Origin: Branchinecta lynchi
Lineage: Eukaryota; Arthropoda; Branchiopoda; Anostraca; Branchinectidae
Direction of reading: 5' to 3'
Assembly (NCBI GenBank): GCA_023053575.1
Contig: JAKZAP010000010.1
Coordinates: forward strand, 16,143,225-16,207,224
DNA length: 64,000 nt
Below the pieces are notes generated by a model. The model was given only the letters and a program-made list of their open reading frames with translations. It was not told the DNA's origin and did no database searches. Position 1 is the first letter of the stretch, and each line of letters begins with the position of its first letter. This document shows positions 1 through 11,250 of the stretch, one piece after another. The position numbers and the translations under genes are program-made.

Positions 1-2300
1 CTCCCACGATGGTCGCATCGAGGAAACGACTATTCTCAAGTCAATCTGTTCGGGTTCCTGACACGCCTACCAAGTTTTATTTTCATAACACATCAGGAAG
101 TACCGAACTCGCACGATCACTAGAAATCAGGAGCATCTCCACTCCCCCATAGTGCCCGAATTCCGTACTATTATATCAACGACGTATCTAGAACTTCTGC
201 TTGTTCTTCCCACCAACTTTCATCCCGGTCCCTCCACTCTAAGCGTTTCCAGAGATTTCGGTTTCCCTCCTCCAACTCTTCCTAGTGTCAATACATACGG
301 TCCGGATTTACAATGGGACATCTAAGGCACGAGGTCTTTATAAATATCAAGTTTCATTAAAATTCGAGAACCCGTTCAATAGCTGAGCTTGCCACTAGAT
401 TCCGGATTCCCCATCCCTAGACTCCCCCAGGATGGTCGGATCGGGGAAACGGCATTCTCAAGTCAATCTATTCGGGTACTGACAAGCCTGCCAAGCTTCA
501 TCGTCCTAGCACATCAGGAAGTACCGAACTCGTGGATCAATAGAAACTCTGACCCCCCCCCCCCCAAACTCTCCCACAGTGACCAGATTCGTTCCGGTTA
601 TGTCATTCACGTATGTAGGCGTTATGCTTGTTCTTCCCACCAAGTTTAATCCCGAACCCTCCACTCTAACTGTTTCCCAAGATTTCCGGTTCCCCCCCCC
701 CCTCCGACTCCCCCCAATATCACCGGACCCGGTCCGGACTTAAAATGGGGCGTCTAAGACACGGGGTCTATATATCAAGTTTCATTAAGATGACCCGTTC
801 GCAAGTTAATAATACCTCACTTCCGGATTCCCCCTCCCTCATCCCCCGGATAGTCGGATCGGAGAAACAACTATTCTCAAGGCAACCTGTCCGGGTCCCT
901 TACACGCCTGCCAAGTTTCCTCGTCCTAGCACACCAGGAAGTACCGGAATCGCGGGATCACAAGAAATTCAGACCCCCCCCCCCCAACTCTCCCAGTGTG
1001 AACGGATCCGGTCCGGTTAGGTCAATCACGTGTCTAGGGCTTGTGCTTATTCTTTCCACCAAGTTTCATCCCGATCTTTTCACTCCAAGCGTTTCCCAAG
1101 ATTTCCGGTTCCCCCCACCAACTCCCCCCAATGTCACTGGATCCGGTCTGGATTTAAACTGGGAAGTCTGAGATACGAGGTCTTTCTATATATCAAGCTT
1201 CATTTAGATCCGATCATCCGTTCATAAGTTAGAAATACCTAACTATTCCGGATTCCACCTCCCTCCAGCCCCCTCCCCCCCCCCAGATGGTTGAATCGGG
1301 GAAACGACTATTCTAAAGTCAATCTGTTCGGGTCCCTGACATGCCTGCCAATTTTCGTCGTCCTAGCATGTCAGGAAGCACCGAACTCGCAGGATCACTA
1401 GAAACTCGCCCCCCCCCCCCCTACATCCCCAAAGTGAGCGGATCCGGTCCGGTTATGTCAATCACGTATCGACGACTTTTGCTTGTTCTTTCCACCAAGT
1501 TTCATCCCGATCTTTCCACTCTAAGTGTTTTCCAAGATTTCCGGTTTCCCCCTCCATCTCCTCCCAACGTCACCGGATCCGGTCTAGATTTAAAATAGGA
1601 GATCTGAGACACAAAGTCGTTCCATACATCAAGTTTCATTAAGATCCGACCACCCGTTCGATAATTAAAAATACTTCATTTTTCCAAATTTTTCTGATTC
1701 CCCCTCCCTCCACTAAGGGGCGGATCCAGAGGGGGGCGAGGGGGGCGATCGCCCCCCCTAGACTGGCTGTAATTTTTTGTTTTGTTTTACTGCACTTACG
1801 GAAGTCTGCATTAACGTATGTTCTAACTACTGTAACTAGATCTCTAAAATCTTTTTACAAGTGGAGCCAGGAGCTTGAATTTTTCTTGTAAACAGTTGTC
1901 AGTTGATCAAGTACAGTTTTTACCATTATTGTAATATATGAAAACCACCTTTTCGTTAAATAAGAGACCGACAGGGACACTTAAAACACGAAAAAAGCAG
2001 CCTTGTGGCAAACAAAAAAGACACTACCCCCACTCTTTTCGATAAGAATCGCTCCCCCTAGAACGGAAGGCTGGATCCGCCCCTGCCTCCACCCCCCCCC
2101 CCCAGATGGTCGGATCGGTTAAGTGACTATGTATAATTTAGTCTGGTCTTGTCCCTGATATGCGTGCCAACTTTCATCGTCCTAGCTTATCTGGAAGTGC
2201 CCGAACTAGCAAAACCGGGACAGACAGACGGACCGACCGAACGACAGGCCGACATCGGACAGAAATTGCGATCGCTATATGGCACTGTTCTCGCTTGGTA
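1..2300 (+). repeat. Family B tandem array, ~420-bp units, truncated by window start
   Basis: Four successive units are visible, anchored by the string CAATCTGTTCGGGT or close variants near 41, 463, 882 and 1320. Each unit splits into three sub-repeats of about 140 bp. Each sub-repeat has an AAGTTTCAT-type box, near 70, 207, 348, 489, 631, 774, 908, 1058, 1193, 1346, 1494 and 1629. Runs of 7-12 C occur at fixed places in each unit. The array ends in an imperfect GACAGACGGACCGACC tract (2220-2250) and the terminal motif CGATCGCTATATGGCACT (2270-2287). It is the reverse complement of the copy at 18754-21232. No coding potential: the frames here come from the repeat and change phase from unit to unit. 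Confidence 0.85.
1715..2085. mobile_element. hAT-type MITE nested in Family B array
   Basis: A 371-bp non-coding element with terminal inverted repeats: AAGGGGCGGATCCAG at the left and CTGGATCCGCCCCTG at the right. It is flanked by an 8-bp target duplication, CCTCCACT at 1707-1714 and CCTCCACC at 2086-2093 (7 of 8 match). Removing it restores the expected Family B unit sequence. An 8-bp duplication and a CAGGGGCGG-like terminus are typical of hAT-derived MITEs. The interior is AT-rich with G and C runs just inside the ends. Confidence 0.85.
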
Positions 2301-2309
2301 GAAGCGAGT

Positions 2310-2357
2310 GACTCTCGCTAGTCACTCCTTAGTACTGTCCTCGCTAGTCGTCTTTGT

Positions 2358-2388
<31 letters not shown>

Positions 2389-3580
2389 AGTGGAGAAATT
2401 CATTTTAGGGGCCCCAACCTAGAAAGCTGACCCGGCCAGTGGCCCAAATGATAATTGTAATAACCTGGGATGGTAGATTTCATGTTGAATGTTCCCGGTA
2501 ACCTTCGAAGACATGCTGCCTGCATGGAATTTCTTCTAGATATACGTCTGGGCTTAACTGGTTAAAACATATTCCAGAAGAAGGGTTGATCGGAGACATT
2601 TGTTCATTTCTAAAATTGTTCGGTACTGAAATAAGGACAGATGCAAAAATCATAGCTTGGAAACACAGTTTCGTACGGCGGATATTGAGACAGCTTTTTC
2701 TAGAGTTGCTCATATCTGTCGAGGGGGTAGGACTGTTCCAAGAGCATACTACTATTATAAAAATTCATGAGGAAAGAAGAAGAAGGAAATTTGTTCAGGT
2801 CACTTTACCATTTTGCAACGATGACTTTACTCTACAAATCATAAGGATATTGGAACACTTTATTTTATTTTCCTTTAATTTAATTTCAGAACTCCTAATC
2901 TTCATTTCTATATCTTATCAGTTTTTACTAAAATAGGAGTAAATCTTAAAGTGTTTAACTCTACCTACATGAATATAGATACAAATAAAAAAGAAAGAAG
3001 CCCCATTTGCATGTAAAGATCGAAGGAGTCATCCATAATTTACATCTCGACAGATATGAGCAACTCTACCGAATTTCTGGATTTGAAGTTAAGTTACAGA
3101 ATTCGAGAAAATTTACAAAAATAACAAACTTGCTTGCAGCTAATTCCGGAGCTTACAAGGAACTCTCAGGTAATACTATCAACAGATCTACTTGTCAACA
3201 TATAAAGATATTATTTTTTCAAAGAAAAGTTACCTTAAATTTTTATTAGAAGCCTAATACGGAATGGTAAAATTTAATGATTCATATGGGAAAAGTATGA
3301 TACTTCCCTACGAGGGTTTACTCACTCCCAACATGACTATACCGTACTTTCCCGTGTGTTTTTCTGTTTTCTAGTCAAACCACGCTAAGTAGAAAAACAA
3401 AGTGATTCTTTGTTCTGCTAAATTACCAAAAAGGGGGCCCCAACTCTGTTGATTGCCTTGAGGGGGGGGGGGGGTCCCTGTTTCCGGAACTGTTGAGGCA
3501 CTAGAAATTACTGCAAACAGTAAGAGTCAGCATCTCTTCAGTTGTACTAGCCATTTGTTCACGCAGTTGTAGGATGTAAA
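2310..3580. other. Intergenic, no gene recognised
   Basis: Contains a T run (2361-2388) and a G run (3462-3474). 2581-2680 is similar, in inverted orientation, to 33000-33110 inside a Family A copy. An open frame of 116 codons at 2586-2936 overlaps that repeat segment. It resembles no family I know and I do not call it a gene. Confidence 0.5.
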
Positions 3581-3784
3581 ACCAGAATTTCGTTCGGTTC
3601 TCTCCAGACGCAGAACCGGTCTACTTAACTGCTTCTTCAGTTGAAGAACCTTCGGTATAAACCAAATCCCTCTTCAGCCTTGAGCCAAAAGCCGAGCCTA
3701 GTTTTAAGAGTTTTGCGGGACTGTTTTTGTTGGGACCAAAAAAGATTAACACGGATAAGTCAGCAATTAGGATATTCTTCGGGT

Positions 3785-3819
3785 ATGTTTCGGTCCTTAT
3801 TGGCAAGGGTCTCTTCAGG
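3785..3819 (-). repeat. Family D fragment (hammerhead-like core)
   Basis: On the minus strand it reads CCTGAAGAGACCC, then a short loop, then a GGACC closing arm and GAAAC. This is the conserved core shared with 14129-14610, 29911-29990, 31928-32030 and 48474-48535. Confidence 0.6.
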
Positions 3820-3889
3820 TTATAGCTAGAACAAACGAGCCGGCAATAAGTAATGAAGTTTGAAGGCCAAGATTGGCTGAAATATAGCT

Positions 3890-4010
3890 TTTTGTCTCAG
3901 CGAAAGTTTATTTATGCGTGTTCGATTCTTCCACTAACTTTTGTCGATTGTGCAAAGAGGAAGTTGAGGGAGTTTTTCATATTATGTGTGGGTATGAAGA
4001 CATTTGACCC
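3890..4010 (+). pseudogene. Non-LTR retrotransposon C-terminal zinc-knuckle relic
   Basis: One frame reads a short segment with CRLCKEEVEGVFHIMC, a C-x2-C-x8-H-x3-C pattern. It resembles the C-terminal cysteine/histidine motif of the LINE at 55764-57149 (CPLC...H...C). A stop follows at once and no reverse transcriptase domain is left, so this is a small dead fragment. It could also be a chance match; the spacing and the flanking acidic residues are the main support. Confidence 0.4.
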
Positions 4011-4019
4011 GTAGAAAAG

Positions 4020-4554
4020 ATTGAACGGGGTTTGAGGGATTTTTATTTTTTTTATTGTTATTACTACGTTTGGCGTTAAGCTTCTAACTTGTCGCCATAT
4101 TGATTATAATGGTGCTCGACACGGTCTCCATTTCAACTGTGTCTTAGAGAGGGGAGGGAATGTCGAAGTTAGGGCTGGAAGTTTGAAGCTGGTACAACTT
4201 ACAAGATACAAATCGCGACAGAGTTTGCAGGTTTAAGTAAGAACGAATAATGACCGGAGCCTCTGTCTCCAAGGCACTTTATCGAGTAATAACCTGCGAC
4301 CATGCTCTGGAATACTGAGCGAGTGCTTATCTGAGCGACCTCGTACACCATCTTTTTGGCATGAATGGGTTTAGTGTATTTAACGTTGCAGAGATGTGAG
4401 AATGCAGAGGTTTCTGGTAGAGCATTTAGCGCCTATATGTGTCGGGAAGTAGGAGCAAAGACATGTCGCGAGAAAGGAGAGACAGACGTTCTAACACACA
4501 CTAGTGCGTCGGTACCTTTGATACTAATCAGGCTAACATCCATAACGCCCAGGA
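4020..4554. other. Intergenic, nothing recognised
   Basis: No recognisable coding, RNA or repeat signature beyond short AT-rich tracts. Confidence 0.4.
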
Positions 4555-4690
4555 CTCAAATACCCACTATAAATGCCCACGACTCATAATGCCCACTATA
4601 AATGCCCATGCCCATGGTTAAAAATGCCCACTACTCAAAATGACCACGGCTCAAAATGCCCACGGTTCAGAATGCCCACGATTGAATTAT
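4555..4690. repeat. Short minisatellite, ~15-bp unit
   Basis: Imperfect tandem copies of a unit close to AAATGCCCACGGCTC, at least eight, in the same orientation. Some units have a CCACTA or CCATGC variant. Confidence 0.75.
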
Positions 4691-5840
4691 TTGAGGTGTT
4701 CAGTCGGTACTGTCGGTAGTAAACTGGAATAAGGGGTGAGTGAGCAACGGAAAGAGTAAACCGAGTATCAGAATGGCGATAATCGTATGTTGTATGTTGG
4801 TGTAATCTCAATTATAATACAATACTATAGTTCTTAAAAAAAAACTGAATTCCAAACAGCGATCTTTAAAACTGTTATTTTAATTAAGGAATAGTTCTTA
4901 CCTTAGCTTAGTTTTGCCTCTTCTCGCTTTCTATGTTGGAACAGTTTTATATGCCATTTCTTCTGTACTTTCATGCAAATAGTTCTGAACTGATCAACAA
5001 ACAATATTTTGTTTTCAATACCGACCCCCCACCCCCTATTCACACTAAAGTCATTTTACACGTCTGTCTCCTTAGGCGACGGACTGGGCTCCCGAGCGTT
5101 TTTTCAGGTTAGCTTATTGGTCAGAAAACCGGCTATGGAAATTTTGCCGCGTTTTTAGTTCGAAGTATTAGGTCTGGAGAGAGGACACAAACTGCCGAAA
5201 CCTTGTGTAATTTGCTGTAAGAGGAACCGAGTTTTAGAGTAGTCAGAATTTCTTCGCAGAAACACTTCTTGGTGCGAGGTGTCCTTTAAGCAGGGATGAT
5301 ACATTGTGCGGTTGAACTCACCCCAGTCCGTTTGAGTCTTGGAACAAGAAAGGGGCCACAGCAGTATTGGGTGGGTTCAACGATGAGCCTAGCCAGTGAT
5401 TTTTGAAGTACAGAAACAACCTCGGTCAACTTGTTTTGAAAGCTTGAGAATTTTCTTTCAGAACCGTAGAGCAGAAATGTAGCTTCACCATGCAGTGACT
5501 GGGAAAGGAAGATGTACACTATGCAATACCTATAACTGCACTTCATCTTGTACTCAAATTTGTACATATTACATCAAAGAACAGTGAATTTACAAATCAG
5601 AATTAAGCTTTATAATTTCTCTTTAAAATACTTCTGGGAGATAAAGAGATTTCGGGCCCAGTAGTTACCGAGGAAACAATTGAAGCAAGAAAACATCTTT
5701 CCATTCGGGATTTACTTTGCACACATGGAATACACTAACAGGAGGGTCAGCTCGATGCATTCGGCACTGGTCACAGAAGATTTTCGGGAGGATAGAGCGA
5801 CGATGGAAGTGGGGAATCCTTTAAGCGTGGTTAAATAAAA
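4690..5840. other. Intergenic downstream of cuticle gene
   Basis: No gene recognised. An open frame of 93 codons lies on the minus strand at 5286-5567. Its translation shows no motif I can name and I see no splice context for it, so I leave it uncalled. Confidence 0.4.
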
Positions 5841-5846
5841 TATAAA

Positions 5847-5852
5847 TGTATT
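5847..5852 (-). promoter_or_regulatory. Possible variant poly(A) signal of cuticle gene
   Basis: AATACA on the minus strand, about 30 nt after the stop codon. No canonical AATAAA is seen in the first 60 nt downstream. Confidence 0.35.
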
Positions 5853-5881
5853 TACAAAACACATTTGAAACAAAAACGGAT

Positions 5882-6143
5882 TTATGCCTTGGCGGCTGCA
5901 GCAGCTCGTCGTGCAATACCCTCGAGGAGCTTGACAACGTATGCGGGTGCTGGGGGTCCAACGGGGAGGAGGTCGCTGCTTGGCTGGTATCCGTTTTCGT
6001 CGGCAGTGAAGCTGACCTTGACGACAGAGCCATCTGGGGCGGTGTAAGACCAGGCTCCAGCAGATACGGTGCCGACTTCTTCGGGTGCTAGCTGCTTCTG
6101 TTTGCCGCTCTCCTCACGAGAAATACCGTTGCTTGTCTTGAAG
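5882..6143 (-). CDS. Cuticle protein exon 3
   Basis: 262 nt. The acceptor TTTGTAG ends at 6144. Encodes most of the RR-1 chitin-binding domain and the Ala-rich C-terminus, ending in a stop at 5884-5882. Confidence 0.93.
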
Positions 6144-6625
6144 CTACAAAGAAAAATATTTGACAATTTGTCCATACTTTAACCGTTAATGAGTAGAGTA
6201 AGGTTCTACTCTGAAAAAAAAAAATAACTCAATTCATTTGTTGATAAAAATCAATTGAAAAGTGGCGCAAAGGGGTTAGACTCTTAACCCCTCAGTCTAT
6301 ATTCAAATAATGTAGACATCACTGATGAAGCATCGTAGCTGACGTATTCGTTGTATACATTATTTGAATATATGTTTCAAAGTCAGCTTGGTCTCAGGGA
6401 ATATTTACCCCTCAGTCTGCTAATTTTGTTCCAGGAAACTAGGATTTTTTTTGTTCGTTTTTTGCACGATGCAAACCCGATTCCTGTCCGTATCCAGGAA
6501 TTTATTTCGGGGGGGGGGGGGTTGCCTGCCGGTCGGACAAGAAAGTACAAAAAATACATAAATCAGAGGAAAAAGCCTATAAAAATTAGTGTTTTTGTAT
6601 GTTTCGGGGGGGGGTCAACCCCCTA

Positions 6626-6657
<32 letters not shown>

Positions 6658-8548
6658 CTCCCTGGATACAGCCTTGCCGATAAGGCAGGATGGAGCAAAA
6701 CAGAATGTGTTGGCTGATCGGTAGTGATAATAATAAATATAATACCAATTCAATAATTTATTTGTAACCCACCGCATATGAACAATGTGAAGATAGTGGA
6801 GTATTAAAGAGAAAGAAAAAACTAACAATAGAAAACCAATAGTACATCAAAATGAACAAAACAAAATCGACAGAACAAACGAATTTGCCTGCGAATACAA
6901 AATGTCGTAGACCTGTACAATTCGTGGGGATTTTGGAAAGGTTGATACTTTTAAAGTATTTCTACCTTTTAGATCGTCTTGGTAAGGGGGGGGGGGAACT
7001 AGTGTTTATCAAAATACTATACAGCTGCTGCTTATTACGCTGTTTGTGAAAGCTAAGATGATTATTTGGAAAGAACTGACTGATGGCCAAGACTATATCC
7101 CAGAACTGGTTGGACAAGTTGTAGGATAATTTAATTGGTATAGAGGCCCTGTAGTCAGCAAGAAACTTCACGGTCGAGAATGAAACAGCTCTTCTTTCGT
7201 ATGGTAATGTCCATGCTATCGTGACCGTGCTAACTATTATTATAATTTAATATTTTTCGACCGCTTCTCTTTCATTTTGTTTTAGTGCGATGTTTGAAGT
7301 CGGATGAAGGCAAAATTTTACTGTAACATTGAACTGAGCGTAGCATAATCTTTTACCTTTTAATTGAGTAACAGATATTTGTGAAAGAAATATCAAGCAT
7401 ACTAAAATATTTAAAGCAAATTCTTGGAATTTTGAACGAGTTCTCCGATGGTATTTAGAAGATGGATGAACCAGGAAAAATGGGGTAAGATACAGGATTT
7501 GGAAGAGCAAGAACTCAAACCGATAGAAAATAAGGTCCGTCACTAAACTTACGAGAATGAATAGCTTCCATCATCTGGGTTAAGCTCACTCTCCTCGGCG
7601 ACAACAACGGCCTCTCGGTCGGCCGGGTTCTGGGGCCTGGCAAAGGCAACGGCAAACAAGCAAGCTAGGGCCACGAACTGCAAATGGAAATAAATAATAT
7701 AAATATTTACCACAATAGGCGCCTGCATTAGTTTGTAAGTCTGCTCGTGTCTTTTATCCGAAGAAATGAAAGAGTGAATTTGTATTACGTCTCCATAAGG
7801 TACACTACTCGCTAGGGCAAGAGACGAATAGGAAAAGACAGTTTAATAAAATGAAACTGTGTTTAGACCGAACTGTGTACCTTATACAAAACTTAAGATC
7901 TAAACGTAACGATCTGTCGTTCCGATAAAGATAATATAAATGTACAAGGGAATGAAATACTGAAAAATACAACTTAATCATAGGCAACAAAAGCTCCTTT
8001 TTGTCCTTCTTTCTTTTTTTCTTATTTTTGCGGAAGTTTTTGTTGTTGTTGATGTTTTGTTTTGAGGGTAATTAGTCCCTTACAGGTTTGCCTCTCGGCA
8101 TTGAAGATTTTTTTTGTTAACAAACCCTTCATTCTCTCTGAGAAAAAAAATAATGGAACTACTTAGATCGAACTGTGTAAATTATACAAAATGCAATACC
8201 TAAACGTTAAGGTCTGTCAGGGAATCGAGAGAAGAAAAAATGTGGTCTCAAAAACAGACGAAAGCACAGATAGAAGTTTTTTCAACCAAGACTTGCCGCG
8301 TGAGAGAAATTATTGGACAGGAAAAATCCTCAATAAAGTAAAACAAATGTGTTAGAAAAATTGTATCAACCAGAGTGGCAAAACGTGGAGAACGTTTAAT
8401 TTAATCTTCGAATCTATGTCCACAGGAAAACCTCTTTGAGAAAATAATACAGAAGAGAGGACCTGCCAGATATTAGAAGATCTCATAAGAAAAAACATGA
8501 AATGTCCCTGATGGTAAAAATGATCAAAAATCAACTCACGGTCTTCAT
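5882..8548 (-). CDS. RR-1 type cuticle (chitin-binding) protein, 3 exons, 131 aa
   Basis: Structural protein of the arthropod exoskeleton, secreted by epidermal cells and binding chitin through a Rebers-Riddiford domain. Coding exons join as 8548-8540, 7677-7553 and 6143-5882, with GT..AG introns and agreeing phases (0, then 2). Residues 1-16 are a signal peptide (hydrophobic ALACLFAVAFA, cleavage likely before R17). The RR-1 domain covers about 40-105: GSYSFSFKTSNG near its start, then SYTAPDGSVVKVSF and TADENGYQP, the conserved core. The tail is PPAPAYVVKLLEG plus an Ala/Arg-rich end. The first intron follows codon 3, inside the signal peptide, a placement common in arthropod cuticle genes. 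The ATG was chosen because it joins in frame to the signal peptide and lies just before a consensus donor. Length is usual for short RR-1 proteins. Intron 2 holds a MITE. Expression is probably tied to the moult cycle (inference). Confidence 0.93.
6325..6412 (+). repeat. Family D 3' half, inside cuticle gene intron 2
   Basis: Matches the downstream half of Family D: GTAGCTGACGTATTCG, then a TTTGAATA-like segment, then GTTTCAAAGTCAGCTTGG and GAATATTTA. Same order as 14129-14300 (inverted) and 31990-32030. Confidence 0.65.
6483..6676. mobile_element. Short hAT-like MITE with G-run and C-run, copy 1
   Basis: Same family as 18429-18601 and 60845-61023. The left terminus is the degenerate CCTGTCCGTATCCAGG and the right terminus is CCTGGATACAGCCTTG. 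A G run follows the left end, and a long C run (about 30 C) precedes the right end. The target duplication is only partly kept (ACCCGATT and CCGATAAG). Lies in intron 2 of the cuticle gene. Confidence 0.7.
7553..7677 (-). CDS. Cuticle protein exon 2
   Basis: 125 nt. The acceptor TTTGCAG ends at 7678 and the donor GTAAGT starts at 7552. Encodes the rest of the signal peptide and an acidic linker (ARPQNPADREAVVVAEESE) up to the start of the RR-1 domain. Ends in phase 2. Confidence 0.92.
8540..8548 (-). CDS. Cuticle protein exon 1 (coding part)
   Basis: Encodes only Met-Lys-Thr, followed at once by the donor GTGAGT (8539-8534). Joins in phase 0 to the exon at 7677. Confidence 0.88.
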
Positions 8549-8600
8549 ATTGACTGTAGATTTGGAACTGGTAGTTCAACTGAGACTGAATAAGCAACCG

Positions 8601-8637
8601 TATCTGATGATTTGCCTGTTCGGTTTCAGCTCTTATA
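8601..8637 (-). promoter_or_regulatory. Core promoter of cuticle gene (TATA box plus initiator)
   Basis: The minus strand has TATAAGA at 8637-8631, and an initiator-like TCAGATA whose A (8605) lies 32 nt downstream of the TATA start. This spacing is normal for TATA/Inr promoters. It implies a 5' leader of about 57 nt before the ATG at 8548. Confidence 0.6.
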
Positions 8638-8659
8638 GTTGGAACAGCAAGGTTAACCA

Positions 8660-9350
8660 CTATGACCAGAGATGCGTCGCCGGCGCGACACAAAGATGCG
8701 CCGGCTGATGAGCGGCCCTTCGCCAAACGTCAAAAATTGTTACTACCCACGACGGTAAAGATCGTGACCCCACCTTAGTAAAACCTTCTTGCAACTTTTA
8801 GTTGGCGAGACTTTTGGCTTCGTAATAAGGGCCAAGGCGAAGTAAAAGTGTAAATTTTAAAATATATATATATATATTTTTTTTTTGCAAGTTTGTTTTC
8901 GAAACCATTTGTCATTTCTTGCGGGGCGAGTATTGGGAATTTGTAACTCCGTAAACAGTTCGCCCTTAGCAAAACATCCTTAAACCCTATCCCAAATTAG
9001 CAAAACTCCTTTAAACCACTTTTTAACGTGCTGAGAATTTTGGTATTTTAATTGAAACCAAGACAAAAATAAGCATATTTTAAGAATAATACGCTTTTTA
9101 TTTAGTCGAAAGTAAGCTTTTTAAATTTGTGTTCACGTGAGCACAACCGAAATCCTGATCGCTTATTCCCCTTCAGATAAGTTGTACCAAGATCTCACGT
9201 GTGATTGTTATAGGACCAACCGTAGTTGGTTTGAACACGAAACTTGACGCAAAACTCTGAATCTCTCTTTAATTTACTTCCTTCGTCCTGGTGCCTCTTC
9301 TTCCTTCCTTGAAATCTTGAGATGTATCGGTGAAAATCAATATTCCAGGT
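8660..9350. other. Upstream intergenic of cuticle gene
   Basis: AT-rich DNA with a TATATATATA stretch near 8862. No gene recognised; it may hold cis-regulatory sequence of the cuticle gene. Confidence 0.4.
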
Positions 9351-9622
9351 TATTTCGTTTACTTACCGAATTCAACTGACAAGTCTTACAAAACTTACCA
9401 TAAATTAACGCCGGGGTACCAGAACTAACTAGGTCTCAGGCCTTCCGCGTGGGAATATTCTTCACTATTTGACCTTACAACTATTTCGTTTACTTGCCGA
9501 ATTCAACTGACAAGTCTTACAGAACTTAGCCTATTCTAACGCCGGGGTACCGGGACTAACTAGGTCTCAGGCCTTCCGCGTGGGAATATTCTTCACTATT
9601 TGACCTTACACCTATTTCTTTT
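9351..9622. repeat. 131-bp tandem duplication
   Basis: Two nearly identical units start at 9351 and 9482, both beginning TATTTCGTTTACTT and containing AACGCCGGGGTACC. A third, broken unit starts near 9613. Confidence 0.8.
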
Positions 9623-11250
9623 ATTTACCGTAGTCAAATCTTAGTTCAAATAAAATAAAATAATTTTGTTTTCTCTTAATTAAAAAGATGAGATCATGTT
9701 ATTTTAAATATGCAAAGCACCTGCTTCACTTGTCGAAATTATAACCATACATTGACGGACAAGTTCAAAATTCAAGATGCAAGTGTTACCCTTTTGGATG
9801 TTTCTTCGTCGCTAATTAAAAAATTATCAGAAATCATTGACAACAGAGCCCAACCAGCGCACGATCTTTTCCATTGCGTCCTGGCCGAAGATTGAAAATT
9901 AGTGTCTTTTTCTGTTTATGTGTTTTATTTATTTTCTTATATTTGCCCTGCTTTTGCGAAATGGCGGGTGACAACTAAATTACTTCCTTACTTACTTGTA
10001 CATCTGAAGGGGGAGGCGGATGACGCCTCCCCCCCCTTCCTTGTTTCCACGAAATGACACCTCTGGGCTATGGGCTCTCCTCCTCCCCCAGTGTTGTCGG
10101 TCAATCGGTAAAAAACAAACGAGATGTTTCGTAGAAACAATCGCTTTCTGAGCAATAGTCGATTTTTATGAGCAAAAGTTGATTTTTCTGAAAAGGTAGA
10201 TTTTACTTAAAAACAGTCGTTTTTTCTGAAAAACGCAACTCGTTTTCGGAGAAACAGTGACCATTCTGTCGGTAAAGAAATCTTGCTCCCCCCCCCTCCC
10301 CTCAAAAACATTTCGACTAGCAATTCCCATTTTACATTTTCTTTCTTTTCTTGCGCCTTATGTTACTGTTTCAATAAATCTATAAATCTATTTCTGACAA
10401 AGCTCCCTCCTAGCTCGAACATAGACATTTTGTTTCTGTTATAGGCTAAAGCAATATTGCTAATGACCATCATTTAGTCAATCGGGATGCCACCCGGTGC
10501 TATGATATGACAGTTATTTGTTCTGCCCTATGTAATGGATACCGTAACCATAGTAATTTGATACCTTCGACTCATCTTGAAAACTTAGTGATCCCCTCTA
10601 ATTTGAAGGATGAGTCTAAACGAAAGCCAATTAGTCTCCATTCTGTCCCGCTCCCTTTACGCACCTCATATTGTCCGGTCCTCGAGGGGGTTAAAACACC
10701 TGCGAAATGGCGATACGATTTTCCGCCCCCTTTCCGATTAAAGGGCACCTAGTTGAAGGACTACACAATTTTTTGTTCAGATAGTCGGAGATAGTTGGCC
10801 TCTTTACAATTCAGCTATGCTTACAGAAAATTACACACGGCTTCAGTTGTTTTAGCCTCTTTCCATGTCCCTCGCCTTGGATGACAATCTTGGCAAAATT
10901 TGCATAATCAGTCTTCTCGACGAATAAGCTCCACGGAAACAATGTTTGGGCGCCTGATGCGTCAAGTTAAGAGAAGAAACGTGGTAAGCGTGATAATCAG
11001 TGTATTGCAAATAGAGGAGATGGGTACAATTATGACGTCAAGAATCTTGGGATCGAGAATGGATGGAAATACTACTGAAGTAGAATTGGTTACTATCACG
11101 AGTACGACATGTCCTTTAAAGGAGTTCCATTTCGTAAGTTCGGACCGGGACTCGGTACGGCCATGGGGTCATCTACTGGTGAAATTCGGAAGCTTCACGA
11201 CCTAATCTCTAATCTCTAATTAGATAGCTGGCATACGAATCAAATCTAAG
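9623..11250. other. Intergenic with unclassified repeat debris
   Basis: A short frame at 9710-9895 encodes a C-x2-C peptide of 61 aa that I do not recognise. 10005-10290 resembles the interior of the hAT-like MITE at 59893-60255 (AACAGTCG-type sub-repeats between G/C-rich ends). Near 10372 an AATAAATCTATAAATCTAT stretch looks like a non-LTR 3' tail. Nothing here is a convincing gene. Confidence 0.4.

Noticed and set aside
1..2300. CRISPR-like regular repeats.
   Set aside because: Units are ~420 bp with no short-repeat/spacer pattern and no cas genes; this is a eukaryotic tandem array.
5286..5567. 93-codon minus-strand frame downstream of the cuticle gene.
   Set aside because: No recognisable motif, no splice or promoter context.
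6586..6683. Proline- or glycine-rich open frames across the G/C runs (also 32249-32452, 49691-49906, 60961-61120).
   Set aside because: They are driven by homopolymer runs inside MITEs and arrays, with no start context, domain or splice support.
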